This document shows, one piece after another, positions 11,426 through 22,722 of a stretch of 64,000 bases of DNA (the first letter of the stretch is position 1; each line of letters begins with the position of its first letter). The notes beneath the pieces were generated by a model. It was not told the DNA's origin. It made no database searches and saw only the letters and a list, made by a program, of their open reading frames with translations. The translations under genes and the position numbers were made by a program. Source of the stretch: Takashimella koratensis (lineage: Eukaryota > Basidiomycota > Tremellomycetes > Trichosporonales > Tetragoniomycetaceae); NCBI GenBank assembly GCA_003116875.1, contig BCKT01000009.1:682001-746000 (forward strand). The letters run 5' to 3'.

Positions 11426-14400
11426 TCACCTGCCACCTGTCATGCACCCGCAGAAGCGTTTCTCATCCACCCCTTCCACCTGAACGACCAACTCCGCCAA
11501 CCCTTTGATCCGGCGCTTCAACACCCTCTCCACCCTTCCTACGACTTTATCCGCGTTCGCATAGATGGTCTGGCCGTTGGACTCAGCGCCTCCAGTGGAC
11601 CCGCCACGACCTGTTGGGAAAAGTGGGGAGCGGGTGGGGTCGGAGTTGGCAGGTGATGGGGAGAGCTGGATGTGAATAGAACCGACTAGCTCGCCCTCGC
11701 ACCGTGGCCAGAACCGGGGCGCACTGTAGCTAGCCAGTCCGTCGACACCGTTGAGCTATTATATGGGTCAGATATAGTCCCTCACAGCCAGCAGAAGCAG
11801 GATCTCAGACCTCGGGATGAAAGCTGGGAAGACCAATAAGGGATAGTCATGTGGGTACAGAGATCTACTCACATCAGAGAGTGCCGCGCGCACCTGTGCC
11901 TCGTTTGGCTCTCCAATATCCAGCGCCAGGATCCGTGCCGAATCCAAGACGAGCGGAAACACGCTTGCCAAGATTAGCACCGCAATGAAGAGTGATGCGA
12001 TGGGATCGAAACCTGTCCAGCCCGTGAGGCGGATAAGGATGGTCGAGACGATGACGCCTACGCTACCGAGTGTATCCTGCGTCGCCACAGCGAACCGAAG
12101 AAGAGAAGCATTGGTCAGTTCATGAGGGTAGAGAATCAAGTATCAACTTACAGCGAGGACGTGGAGGAAGACACCCCGCATGTTATGGCTATGGGAATGG
12201 TCGTGGCCGTGTCCATCGTCATGACCATGATGATGTGGGTCAAGGACATTATCGTCCGAATCGTAATCGTGCGTTGGACCATCGTACACTGCGTGCTCGT
12301 GGGCGTGTCCATGAGAGTGATCATGGTCGTGACCATTTCCATGATCGTGAGCATGACCATAGCCATGGTCGTGGTCGTGATTGTGGTCGTGGACTTGGGC
12401 CGGCTCGTCAAATACTCGCGTATGGTTATGACCTTCGTGTCCATGGTCATGGTGACCATTGCAGAGGTCATGGTCATGATCGTGTGTGTGAGCGTGGTCA
12501 TGGCCATGTGAGTCACCAAATCCGTGGTTATGATTGTGCCCAGGACTACTGTGAGTCGAATTGGAGTGGCTATGGCTTTGTAGTAACGCGTTGACCGTAC
12601 TATGCTGCGATAAATTTTGACTCGAAGTTCGTTTACGCAATGTCCTCGGTCCGAGTGGTTTACTCTCGTCTGTGATCACCTGAGCCTTCGTCAGTCCAGT
12701 CTCCCCCGGTTTGTCCTGCATCCTCCGCTATCCAATCTCGACTTCACCGCAATACTCACTGTCTCCATAGGGTGGCTGTGTCGATGATCCACCTGGGCGG
12801 GGAATATCAGCTCTGCTAACACAACACTAGGTGAATGAACAACCCAAACGTACCTTCTTCTCGGCAACAGGAATATGCGCATGACTGTGGCTATGGCTAT
12901 GCCCATGATCGTGTGCATGATCATCGTGCCCATGCGAGTGGTTATGATTATCGCTCACACTGGGTCCGTGGCTGTGTCCGTGTCCATGACTGTGCCCGTG
13001 CCCGTGGTGGTGATGTCCCCCCGTTGCCCACATGCCAAACAAGTTGATCGCGAGGCCGATACTGGATACCAGAAGCAGCTGTTGCGTCTCCATCTCAGGC
13101 GGGTCGAGACTAATCCGAGCAGACGGAGTGGTGATTGTCAGCAAGTGTAGCAACAACTTGAGTTGTAGAGGCGCGACTCAGTCAGACGACACTCACATTC
13201 TTTGGATCCCCTCAAAGATGATGAAGATTGAAATGAGGATCAAGAAACAACCATTCGCAAACCCGCTAAGGGTCTCCACCCGGGAGTAGCCAAAAGTGTA
13301 CCTTCCATCAGGCTTCCATGTAGCTGCTACTGATGCCCAAAGCCCGACGGCGAGTCCCAGGCAGTCAAACAACATGTGAATTGCTGGGTAACGATTCAGT
13401 TTATTACTGTTGACAGAAGTTGGCGGCATCAACTTACCATCCGAGATTAGGCCGAGGGAGTTGGTGAGTACACCGTAAGCCATTTGGACGACAAAGTACG
13501 CTAGGTTGAGCATGAGGAACCAGAATATCCTACTTGACGCTGGTGTGCGCAAGATTGTCTGAAGATGAGGTCTCCAAGGCGGTGGTAGTAACCTCAAGAA
13601 TGACCACATGAACCCTGCTACCCCGCCTCCGCTTGCTGCGCTGACGGTCCCGATGTCTCTCGCGGTGGCGGAGAGCGCGAAGGGATCGGAAGGGCCCGAG
13701 TGGGCAGCAAAGATCCCGACAAGACAGATGGGGAGGATGAGTGCGTCCATCGGGGTCGGGAGAGGCGGCATCGCGAAGAACTGAATTGAGGCGGTAAGGA
13801 TGACAAGGAGGGCTTTGTCCTTGGGTAAACTCGGGAGGAAAGAGGTAGGGGAGGGAGGGAGAGTGCGGGATAAGGGCTGGGGAGAAGTGATGGAGGGGAG
13901 GGGGGAGAGAGGGAGGCGGTGGGCGAGGGATGCTGTGAGGAGGGAAGCGAGGAGCTGGGAGGTCGGGGCTGAAGGAGAAGGCCAGAGAGGGAGGCCTAGG
14001 AGCGCGAATGGTGCCAGAGAGAGGAGGGAGACGAGCGAGGTGGTGACTAGTGGAGGAAGGGAGGAAGAGGTGGAAGGACGGGGGTGGTGTGATGGGGAGG
14101 AGGGGAAGAAGATGGCTGCGGTCTGTTCGGAGAGGAGGAAGGTCGATAAACCGAGTACGGCGAGTGAGACCGTCTCCGATGCTGTAAAGAATGAGTACGG
14201 TACAAGCGAACATGATCGCCATCGACGAGACCGAGAATTTCAGGGAGCCAGGCTTACTAGATTTGGAGAACAAGAGGATCGCGAGGACACAAGCGACGCT
14301 AGGGACAGCAGAAAGGGCAGCAGTGGGACCTGCACCACTAGCGAGAGCGGACGTTGCGGCGCCGATACTCGCGACGAGTGCGACAGCGCTATAGGTTGTT

Positions 14401-15178
14401 AGTTGGGCTTTGAAGGATAGCCAGCAAAGCGCAGAGGTAGGACGCCGGGGAGAGGACGTACCGCGTTGGACCGGCGAGTTTGATCGCGTATAGTAGACTG
14501 ACGGATTGGATTGCCGACGCGACGAGGTAGTGGACACGTATTGCCTATGATCCAAGCGATGAGGTTGTTGATCAGCGCCTGGTCTCTACCTATATCCAAA
14601 CCTCATTCTTCAACCGTCTTTCATGCGCCATACCCGAAACTCACCTCGTCTTTCCCGTGGGACGAATCATCTTCCCTTCGCTTCCCTTTCCTTCTCCGCG
14701 CGACCCATACTTCCCTCGCCTCGAAGACTACTTTACTCGCCATGATAGCGAGGTACAACCACCCTATCCCTCCAGATCCAGAGGACAAGCCTAGTCCTCC
14801 ATCGAGGTCGATATCAAGCAACGCGCTTGCGGGGGTCGCTTCCCCTGCTACACCCTCACCGACGTCTACGCCCGATCCAAGTCCAGTCCCGTGTGAACGT
14901 GAACCGCCGTGATCGTGTAAGTGGTCGTGCAAGACCCAAGTTCGCGCCGCTGCCGCCGCGAGCGCAGATACAATCAGCTGGGAAGTAGGTCGAGCCATGA
15001 AGGTTGGGGGAGTAGGGGAGGTGGAAGAGTATCCGCTTGGACCGGCAGAGGAAGAGGCGATTCGGTCCTGCGAGAAAGATCGATCAGAAGGTCGGTCCCG
15101 GTCTCGGTCGTAAGAAGAGGAAGAGGCGGATCGGACTAGACCCGAAGGGCGACGGAGAGGGACGTTGAGTGTCGACAT
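11426..15178 (-). CDS. MSC2: MSC2/ZnT5-like zinc transporter (cation diffusion facilitator) with very long His-rich loop
   Basis: An endomembrane zinc transporter of the CDF family that resembles yeast Msc2 and animal ZnT5, which load zinc into the ER/early secretory pathway. The start ATG at 15178 begins a Ser/Arg/Asp-rich N-tail, and the long N-terminal half carries extra membrane segments ([64 protein letters not shown]). The CDF core begins at [15 protein letters not shown]. Both zinc sites are present as H-x-x-x-D: HMLFD in TM2 and HVLAD in TM5, the latter split by an intron after HVLA (about 12150). Between TM4 ([13 protein letters not shown]) and TM5 lies a His/Asp/Gly loop of roughly 270 residues (about 12160-13050). 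The C-terminal cytosolic domain ends FCGCMTGGR with TGA at 11426-11428. About ten introns, all phase-consistent where checked. Confidence 0.88.
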
Positions 15179-15974
15179 GCCGCGCGAGGGAGAGGGGAGA
15201 TCAGAGAGGGTGTGAGAGGAGAGAGAGAGGGACCGGGTAGATACCGGCAGAGCAGAGGGAAGAGGGAGAGGGTAGAGAGGGAAGCGAAGAGAGGGACGCT
15301 ATGACCTGAGGTCAATGCTCGAGGAGAAGGGGTACGGGGGGGGGGGNGATGGAGCACAAACTTGAGACGCGGGGATCAGGTCCAGGCGATACGGATATTA
15401 AAGACGAGGTTAGACGAGACGAGACGAGACGAAACGTGAAGATGAGATGAACCGAGCGACTAGGTGGACAAGGGGTCCAAATGTGGCAAAACGTGGCACT
15501 GGGGTCGGGTCCATCAACGTAGAGTTACCAAGTCTTGGCATCTTGTCTGGCCCTGTGTCTCACTCGTCGTTGGGCATTGGGCGTTGGAGGGTACATGCCC
15601 CTTGCGGTAGGTCGCTGGACACGGCTTGGTTTCGGTTCAGGATGGGACAGGTCGCCCCTCCCCCCCCCCCCCCCTCCCCCAAGGGATAACTTGTTCCCAG
15701 AGGGGGTTCCCAGAACGTGCTCAAGCGGACAATCAGCCTGAGAAAGGAGGTCACTTTACGTGCAACGAACGCCCTTGTTGGTAAAATTGGTTGAAAAGTA
15801 GCATCTTGCACTCGACTACACGATGAAATACGATATACAATGGGCCAACAAACGCCCTGGCTACAGATCCCAATAACAGATAAGAGACCAGAGAAACTAG
15901 TCAAGAAACAATCCCATCCTCTCTCTTCTCTCCTTTCGCATCATTTCTTCTCAAACACTTCCCTTTCTCCCTCC
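15179..15974. other. intergenic region with homopolymers and an unresolved base
   Basis: This region lies between the MSC2 start and the RIM101 stop (both minus strand). It holds an 11-base G run at 15336-15346 followed by N (15347), a short GAGAC repeat at about 15408-15432, and a C run at 15660-15674. No exon is recognisable. It should contain the MSC2 promoter. Confidence 0.6.
15336..15347 (+). repeat. poly-G run ending in an undetermined base
   Basis: Eleven G residues followed by N, a typical place for sequencing or assembly failure. Confidence 0.85.
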
Positions 15975-18850
15975 CTAGGCATGGATCTCCATCTTGACAT
16001 GAGGCACTGGTGACGCCTCTACTTGATTCCCTCTCGCCTCTTTCCTTTCTCTTGACTCCTTCGCTTCCCATGCCTCTTCCTCCGCCAAAGCGCTCGAGGT
16101 CGCTTCGATCTGTTTCCTCTTAAACTCCAGGTTGACCGCCAACATCCAAGCCCTGATAAGTGCGGCATGTCGTTTCCTCATTTCTCTCCAAGCATGCTGA
16201 CTCATCCCCGCTGCGCCCATTCCATCCTTCTCACTGCTCCCGTTGACGACTTCACCTGCGCCTGACGGGGTGAGGCTCAGGGTGACTCCCGGCTCGACCG
16301 AATCGCTTCGACGGCGGTCGTTGAGTTCTAGCCGCTTGACACCGTGGACGAGCTGGTCGTCGGTATGCCGCTTGACAGGGACCTGCGGGTATCGAACTGG
16401 CGAAGGAGGGCGGGAGGTGTAGATGTGGATACTGGGCAGCGTGGGTGGAGGGGAAGGCGGTTGGCCAGCCACTCGACCAGCGGACGACAAGTCGCCGTGA
16501 CCACCAGGGAGGTGCAGGCTTTTCAAAGCTGGCAGCTTGAGAGCCGGGTCGGCGTCTGCTTCCGCAATCAACGCTCGGATCGGGATCCGAGGCGTCAATT
16601 GCTCGTCGTCATCTCCTGCATCGACCGACTCTTTCTCCGCGTGGTCCCCAGAGACAGACTCTGGCTCGTCGGTGATTCCTTCCTCGGGCTCAACTTCCAT
16701 CTCCCCGTCGTCCTCTTCGTCCTCGTCCGCGCCCGTTCGCTCGGCACTCTCCATCGACCGGCTCGACACGGCCGCACCTAGCGGCGCAACGTTGCGATAA
16801 GTCTTCTTGTAAAACTCCTTGGGCGCGAGGGTGGCCGCGGGCAGGGAGTGGCGAGAGCGGCCCAGCGTGTCGAACGAGTACGACGGGTTGGTCGCGGTTG
16901 GAGTAGTTGACGACGCCGCGGACGTCGATGCGGACGCAGCAGACGAGGAAGAGGAGCTAAAGTCGTGGTGGTGATGCGCGAGGTCCGGGGAGAGGTTGAA
17001 GAAGGACGCCGGCATTGAAGTCCCGCTACCCGCGCCCGTGGTGGAGGCGAAGATGTGGGTGTTGAAGTGCGACTGGGACTGCGACTTGTTAGCTGTCGGG
17101 CGCGGGAGGGCGGCGATGGTACGCTTCTCTGCCTCGGAGGTGCTGGCTGCGCGGGGTCGGGTATCGAACGTGTCGAGCGAAGGGTACATCCCGCCAAATG
17201 AGACGGACGATGTAGTGTGGCCCGTGCCGGTCGAGTGGGACGGGAGGTCGGGGATCCCCGGCATGCCGGCGAGACCAAGCGAGGCAAGCTCACTTGGGTC
17301 AAACAGGTCCTCGATCGCGCTGTTGTCCGAGAGCGGCGAATTAGAGCTCGAACGCTGCGTACTTGCGCCGAGACCAAGGTTCATCCCCATCCCACCGAGT
17401 CCCATGTTCATCCCTCCCATTCCCATCCCGAAGCCGCCGCCGTTGCCCGCGCCAAGTCCGAGCCCACCGAGCCCACTGGCGCCGTTGGTGTTCCCCGAAC
17501 CGCCGACGTCGCGGCCTAGCGAGATCATGAACGAGTTGAACATGGCCAGATCGGACTCGCTGCGAATATCAGGGATCGACAGTGGTGCGAGCGTCGGGAG
17601 CGGCGCGGGGGGCTGGTATGCGCTTGCAGGGAGAGAGGGGAGTGCCGGCGCTGCTGCGGGAGGCATGAGCGAGTTGAGCCTCGAGATCATATCGCTGTTG
17701 TACACCGGCTCCATTCGGCGTTTCTTCAAGTCGTCAACAAAGGCGTCAAATGCCTCGGTCGCGCCACGCTTCATCCCGCCGTTCCCGAAGGCACCGGCGT
17801 CGCTGGCCATCCCGAGACCGCTGAGCCCGCCGAGGCCACCGACGTGCTGATGGTGCAGGCTCGAAGGGACATCGCCACCGAGACCGCTGAAGGGTCCGAA
17901 CGCACCGTGCAACGGATTGCCGTTACTCTTGACGTCAACGGCCAGCTGGGTCGCGTAAGCCTGGTTCTGCTGCTGCGAGAAAGCGAGCTGCTGGAGGAGG
18001 ACAAGCTCGCGCTGCTGGTACGCTGCGAGCTGCTCGTGTTGTTTCCTGTGCAGGTCGGCGAGGGCAGATGGGGTTGGGGAGACCGACTCGGAAGCGCCCT
18101 TCCCCGGTCGGGGTAAGGCATGGAGCGACCGCGCCGGGTCGTGTGGCGATGACGAAGGGTCAGACGAAGGCGGTGTGGTCTCTGACCCCCGACGAAGCTG
18201 CGGGACTTCAAAGCCATGAGGGACAACACGCGAGTTGAAGTCTGGATCGTTGGAAGTCGTCGCTTTCGAGAGCTTGTGCATGTTGTGGTGTTCCTGCGTG
18301 TGAATACGTTCGTGCTTTTTCAGATCTTGTGGGCGCTTGAAAGTCTTGCCGCAGACGGCACACGGGTGAGGCTTGAGCGGGGTGTGCACTGAGACGATGA
18401 GCAAGAGTTGAGGACAGCAGTAGGAGCCGACTCACCTCGCAGATGACTTGTGATGTGATCACGCTTGACACACTTGACGCCACAAGACTCCCATCCGCAA
18501 GTGAGGCAAAGGTTGTTGGTACTCTTGCGGCCAATGTGTGTCTCGCACAAATGCATGTACAGATCCTCGGGTGAAGGCGAAACGTAGGTGCAGTTGATCC
18601 ATTTGCACTCGATGTTGTCTCCGTCTGCGTCATCGAGCGCGTCGCGGTTGTACGCCGAGGTCGTGGCGAGGCGGCTAGTGGTGCCGCGGTTCTCGTCGCT
18701 GTCCGGGTCGAGCTCGTCCCGCTCTGGATCGGAGAAGGCGTGGCCGTCCCGAAGAGGAGGGGTGATGGGCTCGACAGAGGAAGAGGAGCCCGAAGACGAG
18801 AGGGAAGGTGGGTGTAGGTAGGTCATGGATGGGAGCGAAGGGTACGCCAT
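15975..18850 (-). CDS. RIM101: Rim101/PacC pH-responsive C2H2 zinc-finger transcription factor
   Basis: Rim101/PacC is the terminal regulator of the fungal alkaline-pH pathway; it is activated through Rim20/Rim13 and acts in the nucleus on genes for ion homeostasis, wall and capsule. Two exons (18436-18850 and 15975-18388) join in frame across a GTGAGT..CAG intron inside finger 2, giving 942 residues. Three zinc fingers sit near residues 70-170: CKWINC..H-x4-H, CGWESC with KRDHITSH (a PacC hallmark) and [17 protein letters not shown] (the diagnostic third finger). Downstream is a long Ser/Gly/Ala-rich region, a Gln-rich heptad-like stretch ([10 protein letters not shown]), an acidic block ([16 protein letters not shown]) and a basic C-terminus ending KMEIHA. 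I chose the ATG at 18850 (MAYPSLPS); the frame stays open upstream to 19060 without an ATG-led alternative I prefer. Confidence 0.93.
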
Positions 18851-21800
18851 GGTGAGAGTGTGGATGTGGGTTGAAGTAGGGTTGGAGGTGGGGTAGGAGG
18901 GGGTTGCTTGGCACCAAGAAGAGGAAAGAGTCTTGGCGAGTCGGGGTCGGGTTATTCCCTCAGACAGCGGGTTTCGCCCTGTCGATCCGGAATCTCGGGT
19001 TACAAGGTGACGACTCGGTAGGAGGTTGTGGACGAGTCGCAGCGGTGGTGAGCTATCCACAGCGATTGAGAGGGGGAGACGTGGGGAGGAGAGTAGTGGG
19101 TATGGGTGATATGTAAAGATGAGATGCTGAGCAAGACGAAATAACAGTGGAAAGGGGCAGAGGAGATTGTCGGTGGGTGAACTATTGACCGAATCTGTGC
19201 GAGACGGTGGTTATTTTCAGATCCGTGGGATGACTCTTGTGCTCTGGTCTTGCTCTTCAGAAATTCGAGCAGCTCTGCTCTCGGTCCTTGCTTTGTCTCC
19301 CAAGGAAGGCAGGAGGAGGGGGAACGAGGAGGAGAGGGGAGGGGGCTATCGATAGACAAACGGTTGCCGCAGTCGCAGTCGAGCGAGAGGGCTATTCTTG
19401 GATCTCGAGAGCGGTTCGGTTCAGGGGAAGCGGGCAACGGCGGCACAACACCAACTTTGGGCACACGTCGAGAGGATAGAATCAGGTAAGGTAGCCGTCA
19501 CTGTTGGATGTTGAAGTCGGGTACGGTTTCGCCTCCTGATTGATGCTCGCGCTGCGTGCTGTATTTGGGTCACTGGTGAAGATTGCACTTCGCCGGCGAG
19601 TGAGATCGATTCAAGTGTTTAAAACGAGAGTCGGATATGTGTTGTTCGCAGCGACGAGGGTGCGATAGGTGGTTAGGACGTGAAGAGGAGGAGCGAGTGG
19701 ATAGATGGAGAGTGTGAAGAGAGAGATGTAGTTATTGAGATGGATGTCAAGTTGGGAACCAGGGGGTGGGGATGGGATGGGGGTGGGCACGGGTGTGTAG
19801 CTGTGCTGGGCAAGTGTGATCAACGTATGCATCCCATTCGACCTTGATCCCCCTATCCTCTGGTCTTGCCCCTCGCCGCCTGTGTAACCCTTGCGCGCAG
19901 CAACGGCAGCCAAGCCATACGCCCAGCGCCAGACCCCCCGCCTAGACATCCCAAGGCGAAAAACCAAGCATTTCCAAGAAAATGCCAAGAAGCCCAAGGC
20001 TTGGTACGGTATACCAAGACAAACGAAAAAGCAACCCACCCTCCGTTCCCTGGACGAGAAAGACCCTCCCCTTGATCCCGGCCTCTCCTCTCCCGCCTAT
20101 GTCTGTCTGTCCCATTCATCCCCCTCGTCTCGCCCCACCTGAACAAATTTCCCGCGGTCGACGCACCTTTGTCCGTCAGCCTTCAGCATTCAGCATTCAG
20201 CCGTCAGCAACCGTCCTCAGATTCAGATCGGGGGCAGTCTCATCCGCCTCGGGCGCCAGCGCCAAACACACCAACAACGTTTGATGCGTGGCCAAAGATT
20301 TGCTGGCTGTGCTGGCTGCTTGACCCACTTTGTCTAAGCATGTTGACACCTGGCGTGATTGATTGATCCTTTCGATCCTTTCGGTCTCTTGTTTCCCATG
20401 CCCTTTGCGCAGTCTCCCTTGCATACACCTACGGCCATGGACGGCGAATTGGGCAGCGAAAAGATAGCGAGCCGCAGCAAGGCAAGCACCACGTCGTTCC
20501 TATCGGCCGGCCCGGCGGCGCTTATTTCCCTCCCTGGATAAGTGCCACTTAAACGGCATTTCGCGGAGTTAGGTTACATTCACCAACAAAGTCGCGAATG
20601 CTCGTCTGTGGCGTGAATGACGGTCTGGCATACGGGTCGAGTACCCGGTGGGTGGGAACAGGACAGACCCAAGGGACAGACAGGCAGCCTGATAGGGCGA
20701 CGGCAAGCGAGGATGTCACGACACGGTCAGTGGGTCATGCTCGGTTGGAGCTATGGAATCAAATAACTGAGAGCAGAGGACGAGACCCAAGGCTGCCCTG
20801 ACGATTCAGTGTCCCTCGGTGCCACAGATATAAAACTCGCGTCTTGCCAACACTTTGTCTTTTCTCCTCTTCATCGGTGGGCTTAAAATGGGATCGGCGA
20901 GGCCGTCCGTGTTAGCAGCTGAGAACCCCCTCTCTCCCCTTCCCTGCGTTCTGCGGGGCTGGCTGGAGTATTCGGGCGGGTTCTCCTTGGGAGATCTTCT
21001 AGTTGAGAACCCGGTTGCAGACGCGTACGACGAGACCACTCGGACTCGACAGGGCCCACCGAGAGTGAGATGTGTGCTCGGGGTGCACTTTTTCGTATAT
21101 CTCGGGCACGCTGCAGATCCAGATCGCGAGGAAGTAGAGTGGTCCGAAACCGAGTCAGGGGAAGGGGCCATTGATCTCAGAACCTGGCTGGAAATGACTC
21201 TGCGCGAGACTGGCTGCGATATGTTTAGGTAGGCTCCAAGGTGGAGGAGTGAGGATAAAGAGAGCGAGGGTTGAGGTGCGCAGGAACTGGTCAGAGTGGC
21301 TCAGATGCATCAGGTCAGCCTGCCTTTATTGATACGACCCTAGTCAGCTGGTGTGGCCAGTGCTGGGATCTACTGGGACCTCGGACAGATACGTCGTCTC
21401 GGTGGAAGCGCTGAGACGCAGCGAAGAGCTGCATCTGGGTCAAGTGTCTCGGTGCGACGGCGATGAGCCAGGCACTGAGTTTGCTCTGCATCCGCGGTGA
21501 CCGCGACTAGAGTAGGCACGCTGTAGGCTCGGGCTCAGGCTAGGCTTAGTTTAGGCGGGGGCAAGGGAGGACCATGTCCGCGGATACGCGTCCCTTGAAT
21601 TGGGGTGACAAGTGCTTGTGGTTCCTTGTTTGTGACCCCGCGTTAAGATGAACCACGCAGGTGTTGATGTGACTTGTGCCGTGAATAATGACCATGGACC
21701 CACGCGTCCACCGCTGCTCTCCCGCCCTGCCCACAATGGTGTGCCTAATTTCGTGGCTCACCCGTCAGTCTCCGAGACGGCCGACGGGGGGGACTCACTC

Positions 21801-22722
21801 AGGCAGGCAAGGCCTATTCCCAGGAGCGCCATCTCCATCATCGACCACTACGTACGTACGTACCTGCTGTACGTATGATGTCGACCAGAACTCGGTATCT
21901 CCGTCATAGTCGTTGAGGATGCATGCACAGAAACCGACCTGTAGACCGACCTAGGCGAGTCATCCACTCAGAGACAGACAGAGAGGCCTTGTCGTTCTCC
22001 CCCTGCTCCCTGTGATCGCGGTGGGAATCAACATAGCTTGGCTTGTGTTGTTCCCATTACAACCAGCAAGTGATATTTGTAATTGTTTATACCGCCCGGT
22101 GGCCTTATTGGCCCTCGGTGTAAACCCCTATTCCCCCACCCAAAACAAGCGACGGGGAAAAAGGGTTCCTACTTGCTCTGTTGCTACTGCTATCACCCAG
22201 CAAGCAAGTACTTTACACCCATCTCCCACACCTCAACCATCTCACCCCTCCTCCATGCTCATCTAACCACACTGTCCACTACCCAACACCTCACCGTCCA
22301 TCCCCATACCCACCCCTCACCATTTCCTCCTCCCACACCCCCTCCCGCTCAGCCCTTTGACCCACACCTATCCCAACGGACCCGGTCAAAGCTTCACGAC
22401 GCGTTTCATCCCGCCCTCGATTCGACCTCGACGACAGCCCGTCGGTCACCGTCGATCCCGTGCGCTGTTGAAACGAGGTCACACGGACGCATCTCTGGGA
22501 CAGCAATCATTACTTGCTCCTGACCACCTGCCCTACCACCCATCCCCACCTCACCTCTCCCACGAATCCACTTCCTTGTGACCTCTGGGCATAGCTCATC
22601 ACAACCCTTCCCTACCTACCTCGCTTTTTTGTTCATCCCTGTGCACCTACCCACCGATCGGCGTATCGCAACAATAATATACACCTCGCTCCCACCTTAC
22701 CGCCTTGTCCACACCATCCACC
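18851..22722. other. 3.9-kb divergent intergenic region between RIM101 and LCB2, no recognised gene
   Basis: Both flanking genes point away from this region, so it carries two promoters and probably long 5' UTRs. I could not find a protein I recognise on either strand. The only ATG-led open frames worth noting are 20888-21232 (plus, 114 residues) and 20806-21171 (minus, 121 residues), which overlap and match nothing I know. Also present are a CCAAG motif cluster (19951-20018), CAGC/TTCAGCA near-repeats at about 20175-20210 and an alternating TACG palindromic stretch at about 21850-21875. I see no tRNA-like cloverleaf. Confidence 0.5.
19951..20018 (+). promoter_or_regulatory. cluster of CCAAG motifs (possible Rim101/PacC or other factor sites)
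   Basis: CCAAG occurs at 19951, 19964, 19974, 19985, 19994 and 20014, and its reverse complement CTTGG at 20000. The first five start points are 13, 10, 11 and 9 bp apart, close to one helical turn. One copy (19984-19989) is a full GCCAAG, the core recognised by PacC/Rim101. The cluster lies about 1.1 kb upstream of the RIM101 start. Function is inferred. Confidence 0.4.

Noticed and set aside
12070..12594. Plus-strand frame rich in Arg/Gly/His opposite the zinc transporter loop
   Set aside because: It is an antisense product of the CAT/CAC repeats in the His-rich loop.
13530..14555. 341-codon minus-strand frame within the MSC2 gene
   Set aside because: It runs in the wrong frame through most of its length; the membrane-segment frame joins through introns and explains the region better.
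16996..17850. 284-codon plus-strand open frame opposite RIM101
   Set aside because: Antisense of the Ser/Gly-rich RIM101 region; composition follows from the codon pattern of the real gene.
21845..21875. Alternating TACG stretch as a possible regulatory palindrome
   Set aside because: Short, simple-sequence character; no partner site or gene start nearby to support function.
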